Assembly (NCBI RefSeq): GCF_018691265.1
Contig: NW_024881316.1
Coordinates: forward strand, 29,860,819 to 29,924,818
Length of the DNA stretch: 64,000 bases
Reading direction: 5' to 3'
DNA from: Tyto alba
Lineage: Eukaryota > Chordata > Aves > Strigiformes > Tytonidae
Below the pieces are notes generated by a model, which was not told the origin of the DNA, made no database searches, and was given only the letters and a program-made list of their open reading frames with translations. The translations under genes and the position numbers were made by a program. This document shows, one piece after another, positions 11,084-24,304 of the stretch; positions within the stretch are counted from its first letter, which is position 1; each line of letters opens with the position of its first letter.

Positions 11084-14000
11084 AAATGTTTATATATGTT
11101 TTTTTAATTCTTCCTAGATATTTGCAACTGGCCACTCTGAAAGTTTTTATAGATGGACTCCTCTATGACTTAGCATTGCCATTTTTGTAACACAATGTGT
11201 TCTAATGGTTTTAAACTTTCATTGCCAATACTTTTTGTAGAACCAAAGAGTCCTCTAAATTAAATACTCTATAGAGGGTATCCAGTTTTCATATGAGCAA
11301 CATCATGAACCTATGCCAAATCTGCCATCAAACCTAGAGTGTATCAAAATTTCAAGCCCTTTGTATTATCCAGACACAGATTTTCAGAATCTTTCAGGTT
11401 GTGAGATTCTTATAGTTTGCAGAGAGCATCATGTATCTTTCGGACACAATTCTTTACTGCACCTCTTAATTTGTATTACAAAATTGAAAGTCTAGTTAAA
11501 TTCATGAGGATGCAAAAGCAGCCCTACATAAAGATATGCGTATTTTCAGATTTCATTCTGGCATGTGAATGTAGATGATGACACAGTACTTTGGAAACAA
11601 CCATGAAACTCTATACAAGAGAGGGTTTATTTCTTTTTACAGAAATGTTTTGTAGGAATGTTAATACTTGCTATAGGGTTTAGATTACTTTACACAATTT
11701 ATGAGTGAGAACTGTTTATAAAATGCAAAAAAATTAGTTTAAGGTTGAATTTAATACAGAAATTGCTATAACAGATGCACTATAATGTTAGAAAAAAGTG
11801 TCTTAAACATGCTTAAGTAAAGTACTTGGAGATATGCTTGACATTACTAAAGACACATTTATGAACCTTACATGTTCAGATACATATTAAAAAAATATCT
11901 GAAAAGTTCAACTCAGGCAAATAATTTTTCAACCTATCCATATCTATTTGACACTTCTCGTTATCTTCTTACCTAACATATTCTACACTACTGTATCAAA
12001 GGAGTCATTCTACAATAGAAACAAAGGATATTTTATCAGTAAGCATAATACAAATAGATATATGTCTGATTATACTGTGCAAGTTGCTCTGGTTTGGGTT
12101 TAAATAATGTACTTTTTTCTAAACTTTTCTCAGAAAATGAAGGAGTTGAAACCATCTTTTGCTTGTATACTCGTATTTTTCTTTGGCAAGCCTAGATTGA
12201 ATTTAGAACACTATTCCCCAACCAAGAGTATCTTTTTCATGTTTAATTTTAGCAGAGAAGAAATTAAAAAAAAAATAACCTGGGAAAAGACAGTGAAAAA
12301 AAGGTATTTAAAGACTTATACAGTGATTATTTTCTGTATTTGAACATATGTACTCTTTTAAAGAGGGTTAATCTCCATTTTCCTAATTTGTCTGATTAGT
12401 AGAAAGATATCATTACCCGTTCAACTTTCTATGTTTATTCTATATGTTTATAGCAAAACTAAGTTTTTATTATCTATGAGAAGAATAAGAGTAGCATTGC
12501 ATATAAAACGAGATGCAGTTCAAATTCAACTCATCATTCTTTCAAAGGTTCCAGGATTACACTGCACTATGCTGAACTGTCTTTATGCATATGCATTTTT
12601 AATCTGATTGTTGCAAATAAAATTTATATGCAAACTTTATCAAATAACAAAACTGAAAATTTACTAATACTATTCTTATTTTTGCTAAATTTCTTTGGGA
12701 TATCCTATGTATATAATCCTTGTAGTTTGTTTATAACATTTATAATTTAACTGTTCCTTCAGGTGTAAATATTAATGAGATTTAAATTAGTGAAGGCTTT
12801 GAAGGATGGTGACAAGACAAAATATATGCACAAATGTAATGTGTATATAAAAAGAACACCAACAAACTAACAATTGTAAAGCCATCTATCTTATATCTGA
12901 CATTATTTCCCTTATTATCCACACTGTATATAATACCTCTGTTCTTGGCTATATCAAGAAATATGATTCCTGTCTTTGTTTTCGCTCCATCCTCATTTTC
13001 CTCTGAAAAGACATAAGTAAAGCACCAGTTCAGCAAATATGCTCTTCTTTTATCCTTTCTATTCCTTTTCAACTGTAATTTCAGTGAAGCAATTTTCTTT
13101 TTTATCTTCAGTCTCCCGTAAATATATTTAAAGCTCAATTTACTATTAGCTGAAAAGCACTCTGCAATTCAGTCATTAGTGTATTTTTGTGTCCCTGATT
13201 CTCCTTTTAGTATTCTTCTGATCATTTTTATGTCTACTTAGCAGACAGCTTGCATTTTGAAAACCTTACATTAATAATTTACTCTGAGGTCAAAAAGCTC
13301 TGTTAACCTGGATTCAAGATTTGAAGACCACCCTTTCAGTCTACAACTCTCAGAAGGGAATGTGGTGGTATTATTACTAAAGAGAAAAAAAAATCACATC
13401 TAATGAAAAAAATCTGTTCTTCATCATGCTCATTAAAGTATCACCTCTCTGTGTAAGCATTGATATAGCTGTCATCATCTCAGTATTTAGCTGCTCCCCA
13501 GCTATTTAGATAGAATAATATATCTAATTGCATTTCTCCTCTTATCTCCTTCTGAAGGAGACACAGCTGGATTGCTGTGACAGGAAGCTACAAAGGGAAA
13601 GTAAGTAAAAGAAATAAAAGTTGTTTTTATTATAGGACATGTTAAACTTTAAGTGATTCTTATCTGCTGCATCAGTGGGCATCAATTCCTGTCCACAATG
13701 AGAGCTCTGTCCTCAAGAAGCTCATGAGCCTCCCAGGACTGGTTGACCTTTCCCCTTGTGCCAGCAACTACAGCTGAAGGGAGAGAGAAGTAATTTCTGA
13801 AGTTGTGAGGGACTGGTCCATGGACAACTTAATCTTTGAACTGCATTGTACAAATGTACTCTTTTCCTTCTTCGTTACTTTTATTCCAACCTTGGAAACG
13901 CTGCTATTTTTTGATCCAGGAATTCAAGAATAGGTGTGAGGTATCACCCTATGTAGTCCAGCAATTTACATTCAAAAGAAAACAAAACAAAGCAAAAAGC

Positions 14001-17000
14001 AAACATGCCAAAGCTACCTATGTGTCCACTGTTTAATAGGGATTTTAAGATTGTCAGATGTAATATTTAAAGATATCTCGGAAAAGACTTCTTGTGTTAT
14101 AAATTTTAATGTGAAGTTTTGAGAAGTTAAAAAACATAGTAGAAATATCTACAACACAAAACATAGGCTGTTTTATCATGCTAAACTTCCCTCGGATGCC
14201 ACAGTCACAACAATTTTAACAGGGTTTGCCTAAGGATTTGTGATATTTAAGCTCCATTCTCTGTGTGTAGATTGCATTGGTCAAATGCAGAAAGAACTCA
14301 TTCACTGATATTATATAGAAAAAACATTTTACTGTTATATGATAGTTCATATTACCTGTCTCTTATGACTAGTTATATATTCATTAAAATATTCATAAAC
14401 CTTTAAAGCATTACAAAATTAAGCATAAAGAAGTGTGTATCAAAAATTCGCTCTAGCTGTGTTTTGTTCTCCTTCACTATTTGCCATTTATTCTCTAGTT
14501 TTTAAAAGTTTCAGTTATCCAATTAAAGAAAATTAAAAAATAACTTGATTTATGAGACATATCATACTCACTGAGTAGTCAATGTAAATAGTTTGTGAAG
14601 AATATATAGCTGGAAAATTTTTGAGAAATCATTCATTTTGTCTGTGTGAATAATGAATATATCAGCTACAAAGAGTGGGTAGTTTTGCATATTCTTTGTA
14701 AACAAGACCAAAAAAGACTTACATTCAGCCAGGAACTGGTTTCCAGAGAAAAATTTAACCAGCAGCACTAATGGCACTTGAAGAATTGTAGCATACGGTA
14801 ATTTGTGAAGCGTGTTCCCCTCAGTATTACATTTTTCTGTTCAAACACTATCAAAATTCACACACACATATATATGCACATATATGTATGTATATATACA
14901 TTCAGAATATAGTCATGAAATATATATATCTTCAGTTTTCATTAGTTATTTTCATTTCATATTTAATTTTTCTTGTTACTTACTCACATCTTCAGACAAT
15001 TCCCACTTAATAGCCTACAAAGCTCTGGTTACAACATATAGTTTTTAAAGGACCCCAATAACAAAGTTCTTAATAAACATGAGCATATTTTTACACATAT
15101 ATATTATAAACAATGTAAGTCAGCAGTAAGGGCACATAGAATGCCATAAATTATTGATGGTGATGAGCAGGAGGTGAGGTGTTTGTAAGCTAAGCTAAGT
15201 TATCTTCAGAGTTTTGGGTTGTTTTCTGATGGACATTAAAATGAAAAACATTAACTATCTACACACAGAAGAGCACAGCTCAGATTACTTCATCTTTATG
15301 CCTCCCACACACCCAGTTTCAAGAGCTGTCACATACAGTAAGGTATATGTTCCTCTATCTGCCCCCACGATTCATTTTTCTCTCCCTTGTTCTTGTTTTT
15401 TTTCCCTTTATTTCTATGACTGTTTTTAAAATAGCCTCTTCATATGAGAAGTGTTTAAGAAACTTTGCACAAAACTAAACCACTGTAACCTATGGAAAAA
15501 GTGAAACTTACTTGTTCAAAGGTGATCTAAATTTCTGATTTCTTTGAAAGGCTTTCTTCCATTACTTTGAATTATTACCACTGTTCTAATTTTCCTAGGA
15601 GTATGAAGATTTCTAGAATTACTACTAAAATAAATAATTTAAAAGGTCCTTTAGTAGACCTCTTTTCTACTATTAATTTCTATTTAGCTTTGCCTATTAT
15701 TTCCACCTAAATGGCAATTTATCAGCAGCTCACCACTCTTCTGCACTGAATATATCATTTCCTGTTTTATTTTCCCCATCCCTTCAGTAAGTCCTGAAAC
15801 ATGGTATTTTAAACCCCTGACGAATTTCCAATTCAGTGTTCCTGTCATTCCAATATTAATCTCATACAGTGCTTATCTTTGAAAACATGAAAAAAAGATG
15901 AAAGAGAAAAAGACATTAGAATTCTTTTTAATATATTATGCTATGCCATACCAGCATAAGACTTACAGCTTTACTGCTGTCCTTAGTGATGAAACAGAAT
16001 CATGTCTTCAACTCCCCTTGTTTCATGAAAGTTTCCACAGTTATCTGCCTTAGGGATTTTGTTCAATTTTATTTTTAAAAATGTTAAGCTTTCATTAATG
16101 ATTTTTCAATTTCTAAGCTGCCTCTGTCAGCTGTGGCAGAAATATCAACTTTTAGAGGGTTCCTAGTTAAGACCTGCCAAAGGTTGGGGTCTTTCTGGTT
16201 TGCTGCTATGTGACCCCAATTCAGCAAAACACTTCAATATAGTTACTAACTTCCTGTGTACACACAGGCACGCTGACTGACTGAGTCTAATTTCATGTCT
16301 GAAATTAGAGACCAGTACAAACCTCAGCATGAATTTAGGTCTGTATATGCAAAACTCTCCTAGAAATAGTGCTGCATTTCAAAAGAAAATGGAAATTTGA
16401 ACAATACCACTCTCCTGTGCACATTTTGAGGGAGGATTTTTTTTTTCCTTTGAGAAAGTTTTCACAGCAAAGGTACAAACTGTGGACATTGCTGTGTGAA
16501 ACTTAGTGGTAGGATTAGAGTTTGCAACTGCTTATGCTTTTATAGATAATCTGTTCTTAAGACATACATGAGGCTGGCTCATTTTTTTCCTTCAGAGTAT
16601 TACTGAAATTCAAGTTTTTGCCTGAATTGTTACAGAAAATAATGCACTTGGCTTGTTTATTACTGCATCAATGGAATGCAGTCTTACAAACTTTTGAGCA
16701 ATTCACAAAGTGTTACCTCTTTGGGCAATTTACGGCAAGTAAAACTAATAGCTGGTATCCAGAAATTGGTTTTCACTCATATTTTGGTGTCACTTAAAGA
16801 ATATGTGATAAGACTTTACTGCTTGTTATTATTACACATATTGTGGTAGTACTATGTAATTCTTACCAGAATTAAGGCCCTGCTATACCAAGCGTGTATC
16901 CTAGCACCATTCTGCACTTACTTCCCTTAAAGCTACAGCTGACAAAAGAAAATACAGATATCCACTTCCTTGAGTTAGTAGACTGGAAAGCACTGAGACA

Positions 17001-17387
17001 CTTCCAAAAGAGGAGCAATTGTCTCTGGCATTATCACTAAGTTTGCAAGTGAGAGAAGATTCCTGATGCTATATGCTTAACTTACTTCAGTCATAGATTC
17101 TCTACTGGTCCAATTAAAACAAATGATAAATGAATAATTCAAAAAGACATTAGTGTTCATTCTGGAATTAGGGTTGCTGCCATCAGTGGAAAGCTCACGT
17201 CACTCAACATGTGAGTTTTATCATCTCTTCCACATTTTACATACAAAATGTATTTCTGTGATTAATTCTATTTCAATTCTTTGTGGAATTAGCATAGGAT
17301 TAAGGAAGATCTTGAATAAAAAATACTATTTGAATTTATTGACCCAGGTAATTTGTGTCAGTGTGGATACGCAACTCTTAGAAACAC
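11084..17387. other. 6.3-kb non-repetitive AT-rich stretch
   Basis: No transposon recognised. A CA/TA microsatellite lies at 14859-14901. A 118-codon minus-strand frame at 12782-13138 is lysine-rich at its start and has no recognisable domain. A tiny segment at 13558-13600 has a pyrimidine tract before it and GTAAGT after it, but at 43 bases it is too short to favour over chance. Confidence 0.55.
14859..14901. repeat. (CA)n/(TA)n compound microsatellite
   Basis: CACACACACA followed by TATATATGCACATATATGTA-type alternation. A purine-pyrimidine alternating tract of about 43 bases. Confidence 0.9.
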
Positions 17388-18492
17388 AAAATCATGAAAT
17401 CACAGAATGGTTGAGGTTCGAAGGGACCCCTAGAGGTCATCTTGCCTAACCCTCCTGAATGATCAGGACCACCTACATCCAGTTGCCTAGGACAATGTCC
17501 AGACGGCTTTTGAACATCTCCAAGCATGGAGACTCCACAACATCTTTGGATAACTGCGGAGCCGCGGACGAACGACATGCCGAGACGGGTTCAGTGTGGA
17601 AGATAGAGCATCAATCAATGTGTGTGTTTATTGGTCCAGGGTACATATATTTATACAGACAATGATAATTATTATGTCTACTAGTCACTAGCTGATTGGA
17701 TTAAGCTGTAAAGGTCGTATTTGCACGGTCCACCTACTTGAAGTTAGCTTACAGCACAAGCTTCTCATAACACTAAGTTTCTCATGCTACTATTTCTGAT
17801 TCCTGTTGACTTGTTTTCGATACACCACGGTACACAGGGCTGAAGCGTCCTTGACATTCTTCATGTATCAGCAGCTGCGAGCAGCTGCAGGCAAACCCTA
17901 GTGGGGCCCAGCATCAGCAGCTAGAACAGGCTCTGATCATACAATTGCTTGGTGGGCTCAGGACCCTTGTCTCTGAGCCATTCTCCAACAGATAACCTGT
18001 GCCAGTGCTCAGTCACACTCACAATAACAAAATGTTTCCTGATGCTTAGTTGACTTCTCCTGTATTTCAATTTGTGCCTATTACGTCTTGTCCTGTCAAG
18101 GAGCACCACTGAAAAGAGCCTTGCTCCCTACCTTGAGGTATTTATAGACATTGATGAGATCGCCCTGAACCTTCTCTTCTCTAGGCTGAACTGTCACAGA
18201 TCTCTCAGCTTTTCCTCACAGGATAGATGCTCATGTCTGCTCATCATCTTTATGGCCCTTCACTGGACTCTCTCCAATATGTCCATGTCTCTCTTGTACT
18301 GGGGAGCCCATAACAGGACAGAGTGTACCAGGTGGGGCCTCATCAGTGCTGAATAGAAGGGAAGGATCATGTCTTTTGACCTGCTGGCAATACTTTGCCT
18401 AATGCAGCCCAGGATACAATTAGCCTTCTTTGCAAGGGCACAAGGCTGGCTCATGTTCAACTTGTCATCCACCAGGACCCAGGACATCTGGA
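17388..18492 (-). mobile_element. CR1 LINE, minus strand, interrupted by an LTR insertion
   Basis: The 3' end of this CR1 is at the left (TCATGAAATCACAGAATGG at 17392-17410), so it runs leftwards. The element spans 17388-17554 and resumes at 17991-18492 once the LTR at 17555-17990 is removed; together these give about 670 bases of CR1. The right part encodes, on minus and with breaks, ORF2 C-terminal blocks such as CALAKKANCILGCIRQS, MILPFYSALMRPHLVHS and LLWAPQYKRDMDILERVQ. It is 5'-truncated in the late ORF2 region, before any catalytic motif. Confidence 0.92.
17555..17990 (-). mobile_element. Solo LTR nested in a CR1, alpharetrovirus-like layout, minus strand
   Basis: A 436-base LTR. On minus it begins TGTTGGAGAATGGCTCAG and ends CGGCTCCGCA. 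Both sides carry the same 6 bases GATAAC (17549-17554 and 17991-17996); this is a perfect duplication of CR1 sequence, so both edges are exact. The minus strand has TATAAATA (17648-17655) and AATAAA (17627-17632) only about 16 bases apart, followed by a short R/U5. This compact TATA-to-AATAAA arrangement and a 6-base duplication are what is known for alpharetrovirus-like and ERVK-like avian elements. No viral genes remain. Confidence 0.93.
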
Positions 18493-19936
18493 CTCAGCCA
18501 GATATCCTTTTTTTTTTTTTTTTACAGACTGTAAAATAGATCTTTGTTTTTAAAAAAATTTTTAAGCTGTTGTAGTTTATTTCAGTATAGCAGTTGTAAA
18601 TTACATTAGACTTCTTTAAACAGTTAAAAATTATATGCCATGATTTCTGAAAAAACAAATGCTAAAGAAAGGGAGGAAGGACTTACTTTAAAGAAAGTCA
18701 GAAACAGCTGTGAATGTCATGTGACCTATTCCATGACATAGACTAATTTTATAAACTGACTGAATAAAAAGATATGTAGCGTATAGTGCTCTTACCATGT
18801 TCAGCCTCCAGGCTAATTCTTCTAGTATATGGTTTGTCATTAGATTAGGGACTTTTACTCACTCAGAAGCAGCACTAGAGGAAATTAATTTTCATTAATA
18901 GCTTTTGTGGCAAAGCCAAGCAGAATGTCTTATGCCAGTCCTTACTTTCCTTTTGCTTTCTCATTTTTCAGCAAGCCAAAGTCCACTATTAAAAAAATAA
19001 ACTTGTATTTTCATGTAGTGGGGTGAATATTGACTAATTACTTTCATAATGGCCACATATGATTATCCTTTGAGAACAGAAAAAAACCCCAAGTTCTTCA
19101 TCTGTAATTGTGGTTTTATTCTTCAACTTTCTGCATAATACTGTCTCTCAACAGTTTATTAACTTCACCCATACTGACAAATTTAAAGGTATATCTGTAG
19201 AACATAGCATCAAAATTATAACAATGCCTCCAGAGCAGGTTGTTGGATCTAACAAAAGCAACTAAAGGCTAAGCCAAACAGAATCAATAGAATATATATT
19301 TCCCTTAGATGACAGTAGCAATACGTACATATATAGCAACACTAGAAATGAGAGTGATCAGTTTTGCATATCCAGTTCTGAATTAAGGCATCTGCACAAT
19401 TAGTGTCTTTCATTATTGTCTACTTAAAGATGGCTCTAACTAAGCTGCCAGTCATGAACAGCAATTGGTTGCTACACAATTCTATACATGTTCAAATAAC
19501 ACCCTAAAACTGGTCCTACCCAACCCTCAAAGGTTTGCTTTTGCTTTTTGAAGTGATCAGTAGTTAACTGGTTGCAATTTACAATTATCTTTAGGGCCTC
19601 TAATGTTATCCCATAATTGTACATTCATGACCATCATGATCATTCCATCCTTGTATTTTTGGGGACCCTTTTGTAGTCCCTATTTTTCCTTATACAGCCT
19701 TTAAGAGGTGACTTGATCTTAAAGGTAACCTTTAAGAAATTACTATCATAAGTAGTAATGTTCTATTTGCACATTCTAATCATATATCCATCTTTGCTCA
19801 ATGGTCATTGAACAGTTCACCTCACAAACATAGTGGACCATTAGATGATGCAGATGTTCATAACACTTCGGTAAGCATTATGAGCTACAGAAATATGGTT
19901 GTTATGTTACTAAAACTGCTTTCCAATGCAAGTAAC
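18493..19936. other. Non-repetitive sequence, no gene
   Basis: It starts with an impure T tract (about 18509-18527) just beyond the truncated 5' edge of the CR1. Otherwise ordinary AT-rich sequence. No exon or RNA gene recognised. Confidence 0.6.
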
Positions 19937-21016
19937 TGTCCTGGGTTGAGTGAGTGGTGGAGTTTTTTTGGTGGCAGGGGAGGGGGATATAGGGGTGGAC
20001 CCCTGTGAGAAGCTTCTCAAAGCTCCCCCAGCTCCAAGTCAGCTCCACTTCTGTTTGGAAAACTGAGCCAATCAGCTGCGCCTCTGCGATAACGTATTTA
20101 AGAAGGGACATGGTGACGTGTGGAGGAGTTGTGAGGAGGAGTTGCAGCAGCTGCGTGAACACCAAGGTCAGTGGAGGAACAGAGGAAGAAAGGAGGGTGG
20201 AGGTGTGCCAGAGCAGAGACCCCCCTGTATCCTGTGGTGAGACGTCAGGGTGGCCCCCCCCTGCCACCCATGAAGATCTACAGTGGAGCAGACACTGATT
20301 TATGGCCTGTGGCTTCTGCCTGGATTTAATCAAGGTGCTGTGCCCAAAGAAGGCCGGGGTCTTGTGGGGAAAGGTAGCCCTGCTGATCTAATTCAGCACT
20401 GGGAGGATTGCAGCATGCGGGGGTGTCCCATGTCCCACGCTGGAGCAGCTCGGGAAGGGCTGAAGCCGTGGGAGAGAATCCAGTCAGAGAAAGTTAGTGA
20501 CCCATGACAGAGCAGTGTGGGGAATGCTGCAGCCCATGGGAGGAACTCACGTAGGAGAAAGTTTGTGGAGGACTGTCTCCTGTGAGAGGGGGACCACGAT
20601 GGAGCAGGGGGAATAAGTTCCAGAAGTTCCCCCCACCAAAGATAAAGAAAGTGGCAGCACTGACTGCACCTCCCATTCCCTGCCCCTGAGCCACTGGGGG
20701 AGGAGGTAGAGATATCGGGAGCAGAGCTGAGCCTGGGAAGAAGGGAGGGGTGGGGGGAAGGTGTTCTCAAGACGTGGCAATGCTTCTCACTGTCCTACTC
20801 TGTTATGTGTTGTTAGTGTCTGTAATAAATGTATGTTCTTTTTTTCTTCCCCTAACGAGTCTGCCTTTTGCTCGTGACCATAAAGGGGGATTTTTCCCCA
20901 TCCCAGTCCTATCCCAAATCCCAAGCCTGGCTCTCTGTCCCTTCTCATTGCCGGAGGGGAAGGGAGAGAGAGATGCTGCATAGTGGTTGGCTGCCAACCA
21001 GACCCAAACCACAACA
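19937..21016 (+). mobile_element. Long solo LTR, avian ERV (ERVL-like), plus strand
   Basis: A 1080-base LTR, starting TGTCCTGGGTTGAG and ending CCAAACCACAACA. Flanks GTAAC (19932-19936) and GCAAC (21017-21021) form a 5-base duplication with one mismatch. In plus orientation it has a CCAAT box (GCCAATCAG, about 20067-20075), a TATA box TATTTAAG (20095-20102) and the poly(A) signal AATAAA (20824-20829). The interval between TATA and poly(A) signal is over 700 bases, much longer than in compact retroviruses. It is GC-richer than the surroundings, so it carries several overlapping open frames of 60 to 140 codons on both strands; these are not genes. It is the only plus-strand LTR in the window. 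Confidence 0.9.
20095..20102 (+). promoter_or_regulatory. LTR TATA box
   Basis: TATTTAAG, 28 bases downstream of a CCAAT motif, inside the 1080-base LTR. It could still act as an ectopic promoter pointing rightwards; there is no direct evidence of activity. Confidence 0.6.
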
Positions 21017-24000
21017 GCAACCTGCCACATTTTGAAGTCAAGATTCAGCTCAAAATGTGAAGCTGCTTGTCAGTGACTGAGCATAACTTAACCCACCCTG
21101 AGAAACCGGTTATACTAGGATTCATGACCTACACAACTCCATGCTCAACAGTTCAGAGTTGTTTCCTGGCTTTGAATACAGGCTAAAACAGTGTACATCT
21201 ACTATCAAAACAATTTCATCACACCATAAAATCTTTTTTGTAAGAAATCTGGGGTCAGAAACAATTCTCTGAATATCTTCCACACATTGCAGGATCTTTG
21301 GATGTACTAAGAATCAACATTGTATCATCAGGTATCTTTAGTTGTCTCATAATCAGTGCACTTGAATTGTTCTGCATAAATATTGTTCTTCACAAATGCA
21401 TTGTATAATCTGTATTTTTTACTTAAAATTTTCAGTAGAATTTCTTTCGCATGTGTGAAAATTTAACTTTCACCATGTAAAAAAACAACCACCACAAAAA
21501 AAGAACTTGCCAATTATACTTGACATTATGCTGTGAGTCCAATGGAGTAAAAGTATCTTGTTATCTTAATAAGGATCATTATTTAATGATGGGTCCTTTA
21601 CACTGGGAAAAGTTCTCCAGACCTGTTCTTCTGGTTCATTTTTAATTCTTCAGAATCCATGGTCACAGATTGGGCCTCTATATGACACCCAAATTTAGGT
21701 GCTTGCACATAGATGTTTAAGTGTGCAGCATGGGTCTAAGCTCCTATTTTACATACTGGTTATCATGAGCTGAGTTTCATTTGCCAAAATGTAGACATCT
21801 GGTGTCATTTGATATGCTCCATTGTACTGGAAAAATCTGTGTGTCATTAGCATATCTGACACACAACTTCCAAGAGATATTTGACCTTTTAAAGCTCCAT
21901 CTGAAAGCCATATGGGCAAGTTTCAGGAATCACAAGTGAGACCAGATGGATATGTTTAAGAAACTGAATTGAACCTCTGTGTTTAAGCATCTGAGTTAAG
22001 CCAGTACAGAGAAATGAGTTTACACTGCAAATAATCTGACCACTCACAAAGTGTCTTCTTTAGACAGTAAGTTGAATTACTCTCAAGGACGCATTGACTG
22101 GATTGACTAGAACTCTAGTTACAAAAATAGGTTCTTAGTTCTTAGGCACAGGGATTGATTTGGGTATGCTGACAGAAGTGTCAGGTACCATCTGATATAA
22201 GACTAGAATGTCTGAGTCATTTATATGTGGTTAGTAACATGACAGGAACTAGGGTAGATATGAGCCTTTATGAGCTGCACACCAGCAGAAAACTCCAGGA
22301 CACCCCAGGTGGCACAAGAAGTTTTGCTGAGAGTGAATCAAGCAGCCAGTGTACATGTTGTCACATATATGTAGACACAGGTATGTCAAGTTCAAACAGA
22401 ATCTTTTCCCCTTCTACCTGACATTTCAAGATTGCCACCAACATGAAAATTAGATGACATAGTACTAGTTTTGTTTTTGCATCTGTTACTTGTGTTCTTC
22501 TTTATATAACTTTGGTAGATTTGGCAGTAATTTTCAATAACACAGGTTTTTTGACAGTTTTAAAGATTAGGTGGAATAAACAAGAACCAAGTTGCGAAGG
22601 TATTAGTAGACACTCTTATAAACAAGCATAGAAAATCTGTCATTACATTTGAGTTCTGGACTTGGTCAGATAATGGATGAAGCAAGATACCTGAGACTAT
22701 ATATAATTGAAACAGCACATTCACAGTGAAAACTTTGGGGCACCTTAATTTCAAAAGAGTAAGCATTCAATAGAGGAAAGCAAATGCTTTGAAAAGACAA
22801 AGAACAAAGTGTTCTCTAGGTCAAACATGTACAAATACACACATGAGAAATGCAACCATCACACACAATAATTCACTTCTTCAGTAGTTCTCAAACAGTT
22901 CTCTGAATGTCTTTCAAAAGTACATTGTATACTTATATTTCTATTTATGTATTCAAAGTGAGTATGACAAAATACTGCATGCCACTGTGAGATTGGCAGC
23001 TTAGAATTTCAATATTCCAAACCAGAAAATGCTGAATAAGAACTATGAGTATTGTAATTGAACCAAATAATGTTTCTGGAGATCTAGATGTGGTGACAAA
23101 GACTGACTTCACAGCAAGACTGTTTGAATCTATGAAGTCATTAATCAAAAAGCAGATCCATCTAAATGAACTCAAACTTGGGAGGAACACTAAAATACCA
23201 TTAGCTGTAATTACAAAGGGATATTTATGTTCTATGTGAACAACCTGATGATGGAAAGTATTGACAAAAAAATATTGTGGAAAAACACTTGAAAAACTAG
23301 ATCACAACTTTCCAAACAGCTTTGAGATGACATTAAAGAGCAAAGTGTGAAATGAGCTGTGGCTTCCTCAACCCTAAAAATTCAATCAAATTTTATTATC
23401 TATGTCTTCTTCAGTCATCTATATTCTTCACAATGCTAACAGCAAAATATTCATTACACTGCAATATAGTTATTTGATACAGCCCTCTGCCTCCAAAAAT
23501 TAGGCTCAGCTATATAACAAGGTGTTCAGCCCCACCAAAAGGTTCGCTTTCATGTGTACCCTTTGATAGCACAAGACAATATTGACATATATAAGGAGAA
23601 GAAACACTTCATAATGGGGACAGTTGTTCAGCCTTCAACCATTTCCTCCACAGTCCAAAAAGACCTTAAGTAATCTTTTGGTAAGCAGACAGGGAATCAT
23701 CAACATTATATCATTGCAAAGATCAGTTTCAGGGTTGTCCTCTGATGTTACTGCACAAAATAAAAGTTCATTTAGATGATTGCAGTGATCCTGATCAGAC
23801 AACTGTTGTGTATGGTTGATTTAGTGATCCAGATAGCAATTAACCTGGGTAGCTCTGTGCTGCGCATTCAGGTTGTGTTTTGTTGCACAGATTCCTTGGC
23901 TGCATGATATTCTCAGCCATCATCTTACAACAGAGGAGTCTGTGGGAAGCCCCCACTTGGTATCAGCAATTATGCCACCTCCATAGTCTTCACCTAAAAG

Positions 24001-24304
24001 GAAGACTTTCTCATGAACATCTTTCATGAATAGAGTTGTTTTCTCCTAAGAAAATAATATAATAGCTCAAATGACCAAAAAGGAGGAACCTCCTTCCATG
24101 GACAGGATCTGCAGTGTACATGGGAAAATCCATCCGAGATTCATCTGATGCTGCACGAACACAGTGTCCAGCATCTAAAGGGATGCAAGATTTACTTGTT
24201 ATCTATATTCCTCTTCTTATTCTGTCCCAGTAAAACAGTTATCTTATTGAGCCATTTGTTGTCAGGCCTTTCTTCTTGAAATCCTCCAATAACCCTGCAC
24301 CACC
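21017..24304. other. 3.3-kb non-repetitive stretch
   Basis: No transposon or convincing exon. Short open frames (22560-22766 minus, 22945-23190 minus, 23045-23239 plus) have no recognisable features. Confidence 0.55.

Noticed and set aside
13558..13600. Plus-strand 43-base exon before GTAAGT
   Set aside because: Decent pyrimidine tract but very short and isolated; no recognisable peptide.
17411..17424. tRNA B-box-like GGTTCGAAGG
   Set aside because: It is part of the CR1 3' UTR; no A box or cloverleaf around it.
20393..20770. Open frames of 66 to 125 codons around 20-21 kb
   Set aside because: They lie wholly within the 1080-base LTR and arise from its GC-rich composition.
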